Of a DNA stretch of 64,000 nucleotides, positions 51,939-62,997 are shown in pieces. How positions within the stretch are numbered: position 1 is the first letter of the stretch; each line of letters starts with the position of its first letter. The notes beneath the pieces were generated by a model that was given only the letters and a program-made list of their open reading frames with translations, searched no databases and had not been told where the DNA came from. Made by a program: the position numbers and the translations under genes. The DNA is from Cupriavidus sp. P-10 (GTDB lineage: Bacteria; Pseudomonadota; Gammaproteobacteria; Burkholderiales; Burkholderiaceae). The stretch covers positions 930,001 to 994,000 of the forward strand of contig NZ_AP025170.1 in the NCBI RefSeq assembly GCF_003402535.2, in the 5' to 3' direction.

Positions 51939-53480
51939 ATGTCTGACAAACTCATCATTTTCGACACCACCTTGCGTGACGGCGAGCAGTCGCCCGGCGC
52001 TTCCATGACCCGCGAGGAAAAGATCCGCATCGCGCGCCAGCTGGAACGCCTGAGGGTCGATGTGATCGAGGCCGGCTTTGCGGCCAGCTCCAACGGTGAC
52101 TTCGAAGCGATCCGCTCGATCGCCCAGGTGGTCAAGGACTCGACCATCTGCTCGCTGGCCCGCGCCAACGACAAGGACATCGCCCGCGCTGCCGAGGCGC
52201 TCAAGCCTGCGAATTCGTTCCGCATCCACACCTTTATCGCGACGTCCGCGCTGCACATGGAGAAGAAGCTGCGCATGACGCCTGACCAGGTGTACGAGCA
52301 GGCGCGCCTGGCGGTGCGCTTTGCGCGCCAGTTCACCGACGATATCGAGTTCTCGCCCGAAGACGGCAGCCGCTCGGACATGGACTTCCTGTGCCGCGTG
52401 CTCGAAGGCGTGATCGCCGAGGGCGCGACCACCATCAACCTGCCGGACACCGTGGGCTATGCCGTGCCCGAGGGCTACGCTGAGCTGATCCGCTCGGTGC
52501 GCGAGCGCATCCCCAACTCGGACAAGGCGATCTGGTCGGTGCACTGCCATAACGACCTCGGCATGGCCGTGGCCAACTCGCTGGCAGCGGTCAAGCTGGG
52601 CGGTGCGCGCCAGGTGGAGTGCACCATCAACGGCCTTGGCGAACGCGCCGGCAATACCAGCCTGGAAGAGGTAGTGATGGCGGTGAAGACCCGTCGCGAC
52701 TACTTCGACATGGACGTCGGCGTGGATACCACGCAGATCGTGCCGGCCTCCAAGCTGGTGTCGCAGATCACCGGTTTCGTGGTGCAGCCGAACAAGGCCG
52801 TGGTCGGCGCCAATGCCTTCGCGCATGCGTCGGGCATCCACCAGGATGGCGTGCTCAAGGCGCGCGACACCTACGAGATCATGCGAGCGGAGGACGTGGG
52901 CTGGTCCGCCAACAAGATCGTGCTGGGCAAGCTGTCGGGCCGCAACGCCTTCAAGCAGCGCCTGCAGGAACTCGGCATCGAGCTGGACAGCGAGAGCGAA
53001 GTCAACGCCGCCTTCACGCGCTTCAAGGAGCTGGCCGACCAGAAGGCCGAGATCTTTGATGAAGACATCATGGCGATCGTCTCGAACGAGGCCCAGCACG
53101 ACGCCAACGAGCACTTCCGCTTCATCTCGCTGTCGCAGCGCTCCGAGACCGGCGAGCGCCCGCATGCGCGCGTGGTGTTCAGCATGGATGGCAAGGAGCA
53201 GAGTGGCGAAGGCGAGGGCAACGGCCCGGTGGATGCCACGCTGCATGCGATCGAGTCGCGCGTGTCCAGCGGCGCCGAGATGGTGCTGTATTCGGTGAAC
53301 GCGATCACCGGCGGTACCGAGGCCCAGGGCGAAGTGACCGTGCGCCTGTCCAAGGCCGGCCGCATCGTCAACGGCGTGGGTACCGACCCGGATATCGTCG
53401 CCGCTTCGGCCAAGGCCTACCTGGCCGCGCTGAACAAGCTGCACGACAAGGCCGTGCAAAAGATCAATCCGCAGATCTGA
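51939..53480 (+). CDS. leuA: 2-isopropylmalate synthase
   Basis: First committed step of leucine synthesis: condenses 2-oxoisovalerate with acetyl-CoA. The 513-residue enzyme has the HMGL-like TIM barrel with [16 protein letters not shown] near the start, the metal motif [15 protein letters not shown] and [14 protein letters not shown]. The C-terminal LeuA allosteric domain (about 390-510) binds leucine for feedback inhibition. The ATG at 51939 follows an AGGAGCT-type ribosome binding site; the longer frame upstream overlaps the attenuator and is leader. It is monocistronic here, ending at a bidirectional terminator. Confidence 0.97.
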   Translation: MSDKLIIFDTTLRDGEQSPGASMTREEKIRIARQLERLRVDVIEAGFAASSNGDFEAIRSIAQVVKDSTICSLARANDKDIARAAEALKPANSFRIHTFIATSALHMEKKLRMTPDQVYEQARLAVRFARQFTDDIEFSPEDGSRSDMDFLCRVLEGVIAEGATTINLPDTVGYAVPEGYAELIRSVRERIPNSDKAIWSVHCHNDLGMAVANSLAAVKLGGARQVECTINGLGERAGNTSLEEVVMAVKTRRDYFDMDVGVDTTQIVPASKLVSQITGFVVQPNKAVVGANAFAHASGIHQDGVLKARDTYEIMRAEDVGWSANKIVLGKLSGRNAFKQRLQELGIELDSESEVNAAFTRFKELADQKAEIFDEDIMAIVSNEAQHDANEHFRFISLSQRSETGERPHARVVFSMDGKEQSGEGEGNGPVDATLHAIESRVSSGAEMVLYSVNAITGGTEAQGEVTVRLSKAGRIVNGVGTDPDIVAASAKAYLAALNKLHDKAVQKINPQI

Positions 53481-53534
53481 CCAAGGCTTCTGCGTTAGAC
53501 GGCGGACGGCTTACCCGGCCTGAGCGTACGGACC

Positions 53535-53572
53535 AAGCCCGCCATTCCCGACCCGGGGATGGCGGGCTTTTT
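53535..53572. terminator. Bidirectional terminator between leuA and the convergent lipoprotein gene
   Basis: AAGCCCGCCAT / ATGGCGGGCTT form an 11-bp stem (plus inner CCC/GGG pairs) with T-runs reading out on both strands. It serves leuA and, in the other direction, the gene ending at 53582. Confidence 0.9.
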
Positions 53573-53581
53573 CCTGAGCGT

Positions 53582-54115
53582 CTACCATCGGCGGAATCTT
53601 TCATCGGGGTCGTAGAGCGGGTCGGGCGTGATCTGCGTGCGGCGCAGCACGCCGGCATCGTCGAAATAGAAGTGGAACAGCGACGGCCATACGTCTTCAT
53701 GGCGGAAGCGGTAGGACCAGACCTCATTGCGCATCCGCGGAAAATACTCGACCGGCAGGCGGGTCACGCCGAAATGCTCGGCGACGTCCTCGCGGGTCCA
53801 GGTGCCGACCTGCGCCTTGTACAGCTCCAGCGTCGACAGCATGTTGCGGAAGCTGGTCAGGTTGCCGTTGCGGTCGAACTCGGCGCCATAGGCGTACTGG
53901 CCCATTGGCTGCTGGGAATAGATCCAGCGCGAAGTGCCGTCGGGCAGGTTGTAGATATCGGTGGGCGGCCCGAACATCGCCTGGACCGCCGCCTTGGGCT
54001 GGCCGACCAGCTTGGTGCCTTCCTGGACCGGCATCAGTGTGCTGCACGCGCAGAGCAGGGCGGCAGCAAGCGCCAGGGAGAGCCGGCGGGCGCTGCCGGC
54101 GATTGCAGGGTTCAT
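53582..54115 (-). CDS. Putative lipoprotein, SmpA/OmlA-like
   Basis: A 177-residue protein with a signal peptide ending in the lipobox LLCAC (Cys about 24), so a predicted lipoprotein. The body (GTKLVGQPKAAVQAMFGPPTDIYNLPDGTSRWIYSQQPMGQYAYGAEF split by turns) resembles small BamE/SmpA/OmlA-type outer-membrane lipoproteins, where a variable-length helix pair packs on a beta sheet carrying G-x-P. It is not bamE itself as far as I can tell. The start at MNPAIAGSARR gives a normal signal peptide; the frame extends to 54211. Next upstream is the divergent binding-protein gene. Confidence 0.75.
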   Translation of the reverse strand: MNPAIAGSARRLSLALAAALLCACSTLMPVQEGTKLVGQPKAAVQAMFGPPTDIYNLPDGTSRWIYSQQPMGQYAYGAEFDRNGNLTSFRNMLSTLELYKAQVGTWTREDVAEHFGVTRLPVEYFPRMRNEVWSYRFRHEDVWPSLFHFYFDDAGVLRRTQITPDPLYDPDERFRRW

Positions 54116-54315
54116 GACGGCCTCGGTCAATGCTTTGTTGATATCGAAAGTGTAGTCCCGCGCCTGCCCTTGGGTGCCCTTGGCGCTGCTTTCTGCCGCT
54201 ACTTCGCCCAATGTGACGGGATCCGCGCCAAATCCCGGCGAATGCTGCGCAGGCGGCCGTCATTTGCGCCCGACCGGCGTGCTGCCGTACCATCCACCGC
54301 TTTCCGGGAGAGACT

Positions 54316-55584
54316 ATGCAGGGTATGGCGCGGTGGCGGAGTTGGCTGGGCGGCGTGTTGCTGGTGGTGGCGGCGGGTGCGTCGGCAGGTGCGTCCGCTC
54401 AGGAGCCGATCCGGCTGGGGATGATCGACGGCCTTTCCGGCCCGTTTGCCAACGCGGGCGAGGCAGTGGCGCGCAACCTGCGCCTGGCGATCGAGCGCGT
54501 CAATGCCCGCGGCGGCGTCAAGACTGCCGACGGCGCGCGGCCCTTCGAGCTGGTGACGTTCGACAGCAAGGGCAACGTCGACGAAAGCCTGATCCAGTTG
54601 CGCGCCCTGACTGACCGGCGTATTCCGTTCGTCCTGCAGGGCAACAGTTCGGCCGTGGCCGGGGCACTGATCTCGGCCATCAACCGCCACAATGCGCGCC
54701 AGCCCGATGCGCGCGTGCTGTTCCTGAACTATTCGGCGGTCGATCCTAGCCTGACCAACGAGAACTGCAGCTTCTGGCATTTCCGCTTCGACGCCAGCGC
54801 CGACATGCGCATGCAGGCGCTGACAGAGGTGATCCGGCAGGACCAGTCCGTGCGCAAGGTCTACCTGATCGACCAGGACTACAGCTTCGGCCACCAGGTG
54901 GCGCGTTCGGCACGCGAGATGCTGGCCGCGCGTCGCCCCGACGTCCAGATCGTTGGCGACGAGTTCCATCCGATCGGCAAGATCAAGGATTTTGCCCCCT
55001 ATATCGCCAAGATCAAGGCGAGTGGCGCGGACGCCGTCATCACTGGCAACTGGGGCAACGACCTGACGCTGATGGTCAAGGCTGCGCGCGAGGGTGGGTT
55101 GCAGGCCAAGTTCTACACCTTCTACGGCAATGGCCTGGGCGCGCCCGCGGCAATGGGTGATGCCGGCGTCGGCCGTGTGCTGGCCGTGGCCGAATGGCAC
55201 CCGAACGTGGGCGGCGCTGCCTCGGACGCGTTTTACCAGCAGTTCCGCGCGCGTTACCCGGAGCCGAAGGATGATTACGTGCATCTGCGCATGCAGATGA
55301 TGGTGGAAATGCTGGCACGCGCGATCGAGAAGGCGGGCTCAACCGACGCGGTGAAGGTGGCGCGGGCGCTGGAGAACATGCGGTACGTCAACGACTTCCA
55401 CGAGGCCACCATCCGCGCCGAGGACCACCAGGTACTGCAGCCGCTCTATGTTTCGGTGATGGAAAAGCAGGGCGGTGCGGTGCGGTTCGACAACGAGGGC
55501 TCGGGCTACGGCTTCCGCACGGTGCGCAAGCTGAAGACGGCGCAAACCACGTTGCCGACCACGTGCCGGATGGAGCGCCCCTGA
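54316..55584 (+). CDS. Branched-chain-amino-acid-type ABC transporter substrate-binding protein (orphan)
   Basis: A 422-residue periplasmic binding protein of the Leu/Ile/Val-binding (type I PBP) family: signal peptide ending in SAGASAQ, then PIRLGMIDGLSGPFANAG, NARGGVKTADGARPFELVTFDSKGN, QGNSSAVAGALI and YIAKIKASGADAVITGNWGNDLTLM. Such proteins in betaproteobacteria bind many ligands (amino acids, aromatic acids, amides), and no ligand can be assigned. No permease or ATPase gene is next to it. rpsO follows after 163 bp behind its own promoter. Confidence 0.87.
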   Translation: MQGMARWRSWLGGVLLVVAAGASAGASAQEPIRLGMIDGLSGPFANAGEAVARNLRLAIERVNARGGVKTADGARPFELVTFDSKGNVDESLIQLRALTDRRIPFVLQGNSSAVAGALISAINRHNARQPDARVLFLNYSAVDPSLTNENCSFWHFRFDASADMRMQALTEVIRQDQSVRKVYLIDQDYSFGHQVARSAREMLAARRPDVQIVGDEFHPIGKIKDFAPYIAKIKASGADAVITGNWGNDLTLMVKAAREGGLQAKFYTFYGNGLGAPAAMGDAGVGRVLAVAEWHPNVGGAASDAFYQQFRARYPEPKDDYVHLRMQMMVEMLARAIEKAGSTDAVKVARALENMRYVNDFHEATIRAEDHQVLQPLYVSVMEKQGGAVRFDNEGSGYGFRTVRKLKTAQTTLPTTCRMERP

Positions 55585-55612
55585 GCGCAGGAGCGCCGCG
55601 AAGGCGCCGCGG

Positions 55613-55641
55613 TTCTCCCTGCGGCCCTTTTCGGCTATAAT
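55613..55641 (+). promoter_or_regulatory. Promoter of rpsO
   Basis: A consensus TATAAT at 55636-55641, 17 bases after a weak TTCTCC. The start would give a leader of about 100 bases to rpsO, long enough for the usual S15 autoregulatory structure, which I did not identify. Confidence 0.55.
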
Positions 55642-55747
55642 GTGCGGCTGTCGTCGATCGGCCTCGCGCCGTATCGCGGCAATCCCCGTGACACGACGCA
55701 AGCGGCGCATCCCGCGCTGTAGCGTTCGCAAGTGAAAGGAAATCATC

Positions 55748-56017
55748 ATGGCAGTCGCCGATATCAACAAGTCCGAAGTCATCAAGCAGTTCGCCCGTGG
55801 CGCCAACGACACCGGCAGCCCCGAAGTGCAAGTGGCCCTGCTGACCACCCGCATCAACGAACTGACCCCGCACTTCAAGGCCAACATGAAGGATCACCAC
55901 AGCCGCCGCGGCCTGCTGCGCATGGTGAGCCGCCGCCGCCGCCTGCTGGACTACCTCAAGTCCAACGACGCCGACCGCTACCGCGCCCTGATCGAAAAGC
56001 TGGGCCTGCGCAAGTAA
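55748..56017 (+). CDS. rpsO: 30S ribosomal protein S15
   Basis: Primary 16S rRNA-binding protein of the platform of the small subunit. The 89 residues are the standard length, with the family signature [15 protein letters not shown] and [33 protein letters not shown]. The ribosome binding site is AAAGGAAA. It is followed by a terminator and then pnp, the conserved rpsO-pnp order. Confidence 0.99.
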   Translation: MAVADINKSEVIKQFARGANDTGSPEVQVALLTTRINELTPHFKANMKDHHSRRGLLRMVSRRRRLLDYLKSNDADRYRALIEKLGLRK

Positions 56018-56086
56018 GCTTGCGCAAGAGGTTGCGTACGATGGCAGCGCGATTCCTGGGTTTGCACGGTTTCGCGTGAGGCCTGG

Positions 56087-56121
56087 ATGCCTGCTTCAGC
56101 ATTGCTGGGGCAGGCATTTTG
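56087..56121 (+). terminator. Terminator after rpsO
   Basis: ATGCCTGC / GCAGGCAT with an inner CAGC-ATT-GCTG stem, followed by TTTTGC, 70 bp after the stop. As in E. coli some read-through into pnp is possible. Confidence 0.75.
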
Positions 56122-56192
56122 CATTTCTGGTCGGGTGATTACGCCCCTGCCGGCAATGCAGCAGGTTGATGGAGTGATTTTCGCTTCACTGC

Positions 56193-56246
56193 TTCCGGCG
56201 AGGACTCCGATTCGCCGGAACCCCGTTGCGGCAAGGCGCGCAACGG
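56193..56246 (+). repeat. Two tandem hairpins in the rpsO-pnp gap
   Basis: TTCCGGCGA / TCGCCGGAA (56193-56201 with 56212-56220, 9 bp) and CCGTTGCG / CGCAACGG (56223-56230 with 56239-56246, 8 bp) stand side by side and are followed by an eleven-base stretch and a run of ten T with one C. They may be a second terminator or part of a folded pnp leader. Confidence 0.5.
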
Positions 56247-56308
56247 AGTAAGTTGTTCTTTTTTTTGGGTTTAGTATCCGGACCGGCCAAGGAAACAGGG
56301 CTTTGTGT

Positions 56309-56348
56309 CATTCCAGCGCGGCATCGGCAACAGTGCCGCGCTGGAATG
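56309..56348 (+). repeat. 15-bp perfect hairpin in the pnp leader
   Basis: CATTCCAGCGCGGCA (56309-56323) pairs without mismatch with TGCCGCGCTGGAATG (56334-56348) around a ten-base loop, 113 bp upstream of the pnp start. A long perfect RNA duplex here resembles the RNase III-cleaved stem in the E. coli pnp leader that allows PNPase to repress itself. Confidence 0.65.
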
Positions 56349-56461
56349 GCATAGCACTTCCCTGCGACTGCAGCTGTCTCCGGCAGTTAGCCTGCGGCTG
56401 AGAACGCAGGCGTGGCACGCTGCGCAATGATTGCGGCGTGCCCGCAAGACAAGGAATGCAC

Positions 56462-58636
<2,175 letters not shown>

Positions 58637-58687
58637 GCGGGGCAGTACTGTCCCATAGGTGCCGCCGCAAGGCGGCGCCGCGAAGAA

Positions 58688-58717
58688 ACGGCCGGGCAAT
58701 GCCCGGCCGTTTTTTTG
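58688..58717 (+). terminator. Intrinsic terminator of pnp
   Basis: ACGGCCGGGC / GCCCGGCCGT, ten perfect pairs with an AAT loop and a run of eight T. Confidence 0.95.
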
Positions 58718-58780
58718 TTTACACTGCGGCAACCCATCGAGCGAAGGCTCACACCGAGCAAAGACAAGGAGCAGAGAAGC

Positions 58781-59785
58781 ATGCAAGCCATCGAGATCCG
58801 CGAATACGGCGCCCCCGAAGTCCTCCAGCTGACCGAGCGGCCCGATCCGGTGCCCGCCGCGGGCGAGGTGCTGATCCGCGTGGCAGCCGCCGGCGTGAAC
58901 CGCCCGGACGTGTTCCAGCGCACCGGCAACTATCCGGTGCCGCCCGGTGCGTCGGACCTGCCCGGCCTGGAAGTGGCGGGCGTGGTGGTCGGCGGTGACC
59001 TGTCTCATGCGGACAACCGCTTCGGCCTCAAGGTGGGCGATCGCGTTTGCGCGCTGGTGCAGGGCGGTGGCTACGCGCAGCTGTGCACCGCGCCGCTGGC
59101 GCAGGTATTGCCAGCCCCTGATGGCCTCAGCGATATCGAAGCCGCCGCGCTGCCGGAAACCTTCTTTACGGTGTGGAGCAATGTATTCGACCGCGGCTAC
59201 CTGGGCCAGGGCCCGCGTGGCAAGGACGAAACGCTGCTGATCCAGGGCGGCTCCAGCGGCATCGGCACCACCGCGATCCAGATCGCCAAGGCGCTGGGCT
59301 TCAAGGTGTTCGTCACCGCCGGCACCGATGAAAAGTGCAAGGCGTGCGAGGACCTGGGCGCCGATCGCGCGATCAACTACAAGACGCAGGACTTCGTTGC
59401 CGAGGTGGCGGCGCTGACCGGCGGCAAGGGCGCCGACGTGATCCTCGACATGGTCGCCGGTCCGTACCTGGCACGCGAGTTGAAGTGCATCGCCGACGAC
59501 GGCCGTATCGTCATCATCGCGCTGCTCGGTGGTGCCAAGGCCGAGATCCCGCTCGGCGATATCCTGCGCCGCCGCATCACCGTGACCGGCTCGACGCTGC
59601 GGCCGCGTCCGGCATCGTTCAAGGGCAAGATCGCAGCCGCGCTGCATGAGCAGGTGTGGCCGCTGCTGGCCGCCGGCAAGATCAAGCCGGTGATCCACCA
59701 GGTGTTCCCGGCCGCGCAGGCCGCCGACGCGCACCGCCTGATGGAGTCGAGCGAGCACATTGGCAAGATCGTGCTGACCTGGTGA
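58781..59785 (+). CDS. NAD(P)H quinone oxidoreductase (zinc-free MDR family)
   Basis: A 334-residue medium-chain dehydrogenase/reductase of the quinone oxidoreductase (PIG3/QOR) group: EVLIRVAAAGVNRPDVFQR in the catalytic domain, LPGLEVAGVVV, the NADPH loop LIQGGSSGIGTTAIQIAKALG and LLGGAKAEIPLGDILRRRITVTGSTLRPR. The zinc-binding cysteines of alcohol dehydrogenases are missing, as usual for this group. It most likely reduces quinones or enones with NADPH. AAGGAG lies upstream of the ATG at 58781. It follows the pnp terminator and precedes tpiA by 128 bp. Confidence 0.92.
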   Translation: MQAIEIREYGAPEVLQLTERPDPVPAAGEVLIRVAAAGVNRPDVFQRTGNYPVPPGASDLPGLEVAGVVVGGDLSHADNRFGLKVGDRVCALVQGGGYAQLCTAPLAQVLPAPDGLSDIEAAALPETFFTVWSNVFDRGYLGQGPRGKDETLLIQGGSSGIGTTAIQIAKALGFKVFVTAGTDEKCKACEDLGADRAINYKTQDFVAEVAALTGGKGADVILDMVAGPYLARELKCIADDGRIVIIALLGGAKAEIPLGDILRRRITVTGSTLRPRPASFKGKIAAALHEQVWPLLAAGKIKPVIHQVFPAAQAADAHRLMESSEHIGKIVLTW

Positions 59786-59913
59786 GGCCGCGCGCCGTGC
59801 GCTGGCGCTGAAACCACGCAACGAAATGCCGCCGCCCGCCGTTGTCGGGCGGCGGTAGCGTCCCGCCCCTGCCACACGCTACAATAGCGGGTTTGATTTT
59901 GGAGGGGCACTTC

Positions 59914-60651
59914 GTGAGACAAAAGCTCGTCATCGGCAATTGGAAGATGCATGGCAGCCTGGCTGCGAACGCGGCGCTGCTGGAGGGAATCAAGGCCGGC
60001 GTGGCGCGTGCGTCGCTGGCGGTGTGCGCACCGTTCCCCTATCTTGCACAATGCCAGGCGGTGCTGAACGGCTCGCAAGTGACCTGGGGTGCGCAAGACG
60101 TCTCGGCGGAGGCGCGCGGTGCCTTCACGGGCGAAGTGGCCGCCTCCATGCTGGGTGAGTTTGGCTGCACTTATGCATTGGTTGGCCACTCGGAGCGCCG
60201 CACCTACCATGGCGAGACCGACCAGGTCGTCGCCGCCAAGGCGCTGCGCGCACTGGAGTTCGGTATCGTCCCGGTGGTCTGCGTCGGCGAAACGCTGGCC
60301 GAGCGCGAGGCCGGTCAGACCGAGGCCGTCGTTGGCCGCCAGCTGCAGGCAGTGCTGGACGCGCTGTCGGTGGAGCAGTTGAGCCGCGTGGTGCTGGCCT
60401 ATGAGCCGGTTTGGGCGATCGGCACCGGCAAGACCGCGACCAACGCACAGGCGCAGGCCGTGCATGCCTTCCTGCGCGGCAAGGTGGCGGCGCGCGACGC
60501 GGGCGTGGCCGAGCGCATGGCCATCCTCTACGGCGGCAGCGTCAAGCCGGACAATGCGGCCGAATTGTTTTCCATGGCCGATATCGACGGGGGCCTGATT
60601 GGCGGCGCCTCGCTGAAATCGGAAGATTTTCTCGCGATCGGCAACGCCTGA
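59914..60651 (+). CDS. tpiA: Triosephosphate isomerase
   Basis: Interconverts dihydroxyacetone phosphate and glyceraldehyde 3-phosphate. The 245-residue TIM barrel has the catalytic Lys in GNWKMHG (about 8-14), His in VGHSERR, Glu in [12 protein letters not shown] and the phosphate loop [10 protein letters not shown] with GGASL. The start is GTG at 59914, preceded by a strong GGAGGGG; the longer ATG-started frame at 59842 reaches into the upstream promoter region (TACAAT at 59879-59884). secG follows 73 bp later. Confidence 0.97.
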   Translation: MRQKLVIGNWKMHGSLAANAALLEGIKAGVARASLAVCAPFPYLAQCQAVLNGSQVTWGAQDVSAEARGAFTGEVAASMLGEFGCTYALVGHSERRTYHGETDQVVAAKALRALEFGIVPVVCVGETLAEREAGQTEAVVGRQLQAVLDALSVEQLSRVVLAYEPVWAIGTGKTATNAQAQAVHAFLRGKVAARDAGVAERMAILYGGSVKPDNAAELFSMADIDGGLIGGASLKSEDFLAIGNA

Positions 60652-60724
60652 ATGCCGGCCGTTCCGATCGTTCCCATCGTTCCGGTCGGGCAGTAACCAG
60701 GCAAGTAACGCTTATTTAAATCAA

Positions 60725-61099
60725 ATGGCAATCTTCAAGACTTTGTTGGTGGTGTTGCAGGTGCTGTCGGCCCTGGGCGTGATTGGCCTGGTGCTGATCC
60801 AGCATGGCAAGGGCGCCGATGTGGGCGCGGCATTCGGCTCGGGCGCCTCGGGCAGCCTGTTCGGTGCCACCGGCTCGGCAAACTTCCTGTCGCGTACCAC
60901 CGCCGTGCTGGCCACGCTGTTCTTCGTGTCCACGCTGGCGCTGACGTTGCTGGGCAACTACAAGCCCGCTGCATCGCTGGGCGTGATGGGCGCCGCCCCG
61001 GCTTCGGCACCGGCCACGGCAGGCGCATCGGCTCCGGCCGCTGCCCCGGCCGCCGCTGCTGGCGCTTCGGCGCCCGCAGGTCCCGCTGTACCGAAATAA
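60725..61099 (+). CDS. secG: Protein-export membrane protein SecG
   Basis: Accessory subunit of the SecYEG translocon. The 124-residue protein has two transmembrane helices (about 4-24 and 52-76) flanking the conserved cytoplasmic loop LIQHGKGADVGAAFGSGASGSLFG. An Ala/Pro-rich C-terminal tail of about 45 residues is typical of Burkholderiales. The order tpiA-secG-tRNA-Leu-nuoA is conserved in the group and resembles that of many other proteobacteria. Confidence 0.96.
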   Translation: MAIFKTLLVVLQVLSALGVIGLVLIQHGKGADVGAAFGSGASGSLFGATGSANFLSRTTAVLATLFFVSTLALTLLGNYKPAASLGVMGAAPASAPATAGASAPAAAPAAAAGASAPAGPAVPK

Positions 61100-61134
61100 T
61101 CCGATTGCCTTGCGGCGGATTCCTGAGTTTTTTT
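61098..61134 (+). terminator. Probable terminator after secG
   Basis: AATCCG (61098-61103) pairs with CGGATT (61116-61121), and a run of eight T follows at 61127-61134 after five other bases. Its first bases overlap the secG stop codon. Confidence 0.5.
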
Positions 61135-61145
61135 GCAGTTGTGCG

Positions 61146-61175
61146 TTGAACAAAGCAAGAAATTTAGGTTAGAAT
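61146..61175 (+). promoter_or_regulatory. Promoter of tRNA-Leu (and possibly nuo)
   Basis: TTGAAC (61146-61151), an 18-base spacer and TAGAAT (61170-61175). The predicted start at about 61182 leaves a 106-base precursor before the tRNA. Confidence 0.65.
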
Positions 61176-61287
61176 GCAAGGCTTGAAACGATTCCCCAGC
61201 GATGGGGCTTGAGCGAAGGCGAAACGCCCCAGCGAGAGTCCTGAAGGGCCTGAAAACCCGGCGCCAGGCAATATTGTTTCTCCCCCA

Positions 61288-61372
61288 GCCGACGTGGTGA
61301 AATTGGTAGACACGCTATCTTGAGGGGGTAGTGGCGAAAGCTGTGCGAGTTCGAGTCTCGCCGTCGGCACCA
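61288..61372 (+). tRNA. tRNA-Leu (anticodon GAG)
   Basis: GCCGACG acceptor strand, a D arm with GGTGAAATTGGTAGACAC, anticodon loop CTTGAGG with anticodon GAG, a long variable arm (a class II tRNA, as expected for leucine), GTTCGAGTC T arm, CGTCGGC and A-CCA. All stems pair. It lies between secG and nuoA on the same strand. Confidence 0.97.
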
Positions 61373-61383
61373 AACAACTTGAT

Positions 61384-61425
61384 CGGAGTCCCTGGCCGGG
61401 CAATGCACCCGAGCGTGGGACTCCG
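61384..61425 (+). repeat. Inverted repeat between tRNA-Leu and nuoA
   Basis: CGGAGTCCC (61384-61392) and GGGACTCCG (61417-61425) are perfect complements around 24 bases. No T-run follows, so tRNA transcription may run on into nuo. The remaining bases to nuoA show no convincing promoter. Confidence 0.5.
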
Positions 61426-61538
61426 GCAGTCCGCAAGGCGGCGCGCCATGATTCTCGTGGCTTAGCGCCTGGGGTGGGCAACAGGACGCCGCTTCAGCTG
61501 GTGCTGTTGACAACATTCCAGATAAGGCTGGCCGTACC

Positions 61539-61898
61539 TTGAATCTCGAAGCCTACTTCCCCGTTCTCATCTTCATCATCTTCGGTGTCGTGCTCGGCGT
61601 GGCACTGATGTCGATTGGTCGGATCCTCGGTCCGAACAAGCCCGATCCCGCGAAGCTGTCGCCGTACGAGTGCGGCTTCGAAGCGTTCGAGGATGCGCGC
61701 ATGAAGTTCGACGTGCGCTACTACCTCATCGCCATCCTTTTTATCCTGTTCGATCTCGAAACCGCCTTCCTGTTTCCGTGGGGTGTTGCCCTGAGGGATA
61801 TCGGCTGGCCGGGATTCATCGCCATGGGCGTGTTTCTGCTGGAATTCATCGTGGGCTTCGTCTACATCTGGAAAAAGGGCGCGCTCGATTGGGAGTGA
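61539..61898 (+). CDS. nuoA: NADH-quinone oxidoreductase subunit A
   Basis: Small membrane subunit of respiratory complex I. The 119 residues hold three transmembrane helices, with the conserved loop [35 protein letters not shown] between the first and second. The start codon is TTG at 61539, giving [12 protein letters not shown], which fits the family N-terminus; there is no ATG in reach, and an AAGG lies about 12 bases upstream. First gene of the nuo operon. Confidence 0.96.
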   Translation: MNLEAYFPVLIFIIFGVVLGVALMSIGRILGPNKPDPAKLSPYECGFEAFEDARMKFDVRYYLIAILFILFDLETAFLFPWGVALRDIGWPGFIAMGVFLLEFIVGFVYIWKKGALDWE

Positions 61899-61904
61899 TG
61901 TGAA

Positions 61905-62387
61905 ATGGCAATCGAAGGCGTTCTCAACGAAGGCTTTGTCACGACTACTGCTGACAAGCTGATCAATTGGACCCGCACCGGGTCGCTGTGGCCGATGACT
62001 TTCGGCCTGGCCTGCTGTGCCGTGGAAATGATGCATGCCGGCGCGGCGCGCTATGACCTGGACCGCTTCGGCGTGGTGTTCCGCCCGTCGCCGCGCCAGT
62101 CGGACGTGATGATCGTGGCCGGCACGCTGTGCAACAAGATGGCCCCCGCGCTGCGCAAGGTCTACGACCAGATGGCGGAACCGCGCTGGGTGATCTCGAT
62201 GGGCTCGTGCGCCAACGGCGGCGGCTACTACCACTATTCGTACTCGGTGGTGCGTGGTTGCGACCGGATCGTGCCGGTGGATATCTACGTGCCGGGCTGC
62301 CCGCCGACGGCCGAAGCGCTGATCTACGGCGTGATCCAGCTGCAGAACAAGATCAAGCGTACCAACACCATCGCGCGCAAGGGCTGA
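61905..62387 (+). CDS. nuoB: NADH-quinone oxidoreductase subunit B
   Basis: Peripheral-arm subunit carrying the terminal 4Fe-4S cluster N2 next to the quinone site. The 160-residue protein has the cluster cysteines in [10 protein letters not shown] (37 and 38), GSCANGGG (102) and [11 protein letters not shown] (132). It begins six bases after the nuoA stop. Confidence 0.98.
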   Translation: MAIEGVLNEGFVTTTADKLINWTRTGSLWPMTFGLACCAVEMMHAGAARYDLDRFGVVFRPSPRQSDVMIVAGTLCNKMAPALRKVYDQMAEPRWVISMGSCANGGGYYHYSYSVVRGCDRIVPVDIYVPGCPPTAEALIYGVIQLQNKIKRTNTIARKG

Positions 62388-62388
62388 A

Positions 62389-62988
62389 ATGGCGAAGCTC
62401 GACATCCTGAAGGCCGCGCTCGAGAAGGCTCTCGGCAAGCGCGTGCAGAAACTGATCGAGGCGACCGGCGAACTGACGCTGATCGTCAAGGCCGACGACT
62501 ACCTGGAAGCCGCCCGCATCCTGCGCGACGATCCCTCGCTGCGCTTCGAGCAGCTGATCGACCTGTGCGGCGTGGACTATTCCGACTTCGGCGACGGCGC
62601 CTGGGACGGCCCGCGCTTTGCCGCCGTGTCGCACCTGCTGTCGGTGACCCACAACTGGCGCGTGCGCCTGCGCGTGTTCGCCCCGGAGGACGATTTCCCG
62701 GTGGTGGCCAGCCTGATCGACGTCTGGAACTCGGTGAACTGGTTCGAGCGCGAAGCGTTCGATTTCTACGGCATCGTGTTCGACGGCCACCCGGACCTGC
62801 GCCGCATCCTGACCGACTACGGTTTCGTCGGCCATCCGTTCCGCAAGGATTTCCCGGTCTCCGGCTACGTCGAGATGCGCTACGACCCCGAACAGAAGCG
62901 GGTCATCTACCAGCCGGTCACGATCGAGCCGCGCGAAGTCACGCCGCGCGTGATCCGCGAGGACAAGTACGGCGGTTTGGAGCACTGA
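62389..62988 (+). CDS. nuoC: NADH-quinone oxidoreductase subunit C
   Basis: Peripheral-arm subunit (30 kDa type) without cofactor. The 199 residues include [12 protein letters not shown] and the family signature [37 protein letters not shown]. It starts one base after the nuoB stop and is a separate gene, not fused to nuoD as in E. coli. Confidence 0.98.
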   Translation: MAKLDILKAALEKALGKRVQKLIEATGELTLIVKADDYLEAARILRDDPSLRFEQLIDLCGVDYSDFGDGAWDGPRFAAVSHLLSVTHNWRVRLRVFAPEDDFPVVASLIDVWNSVNWFEREAFDFYGIVFDGHPDLRRILTDYGFVGHPFRKDFPVSGYVEMRYDPEQKRVIYQPVTIEPREVTPRVIREDKYGGLEH

Positions 62989-62997
62989 GAACGCGCC

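Noticed and set aside
61507..61535. TTGACA upstream of nuoA as a promoter
   Set aside because: No -10 hexamer at 16-19 bases; it would have to overlap the nuoA start codon.
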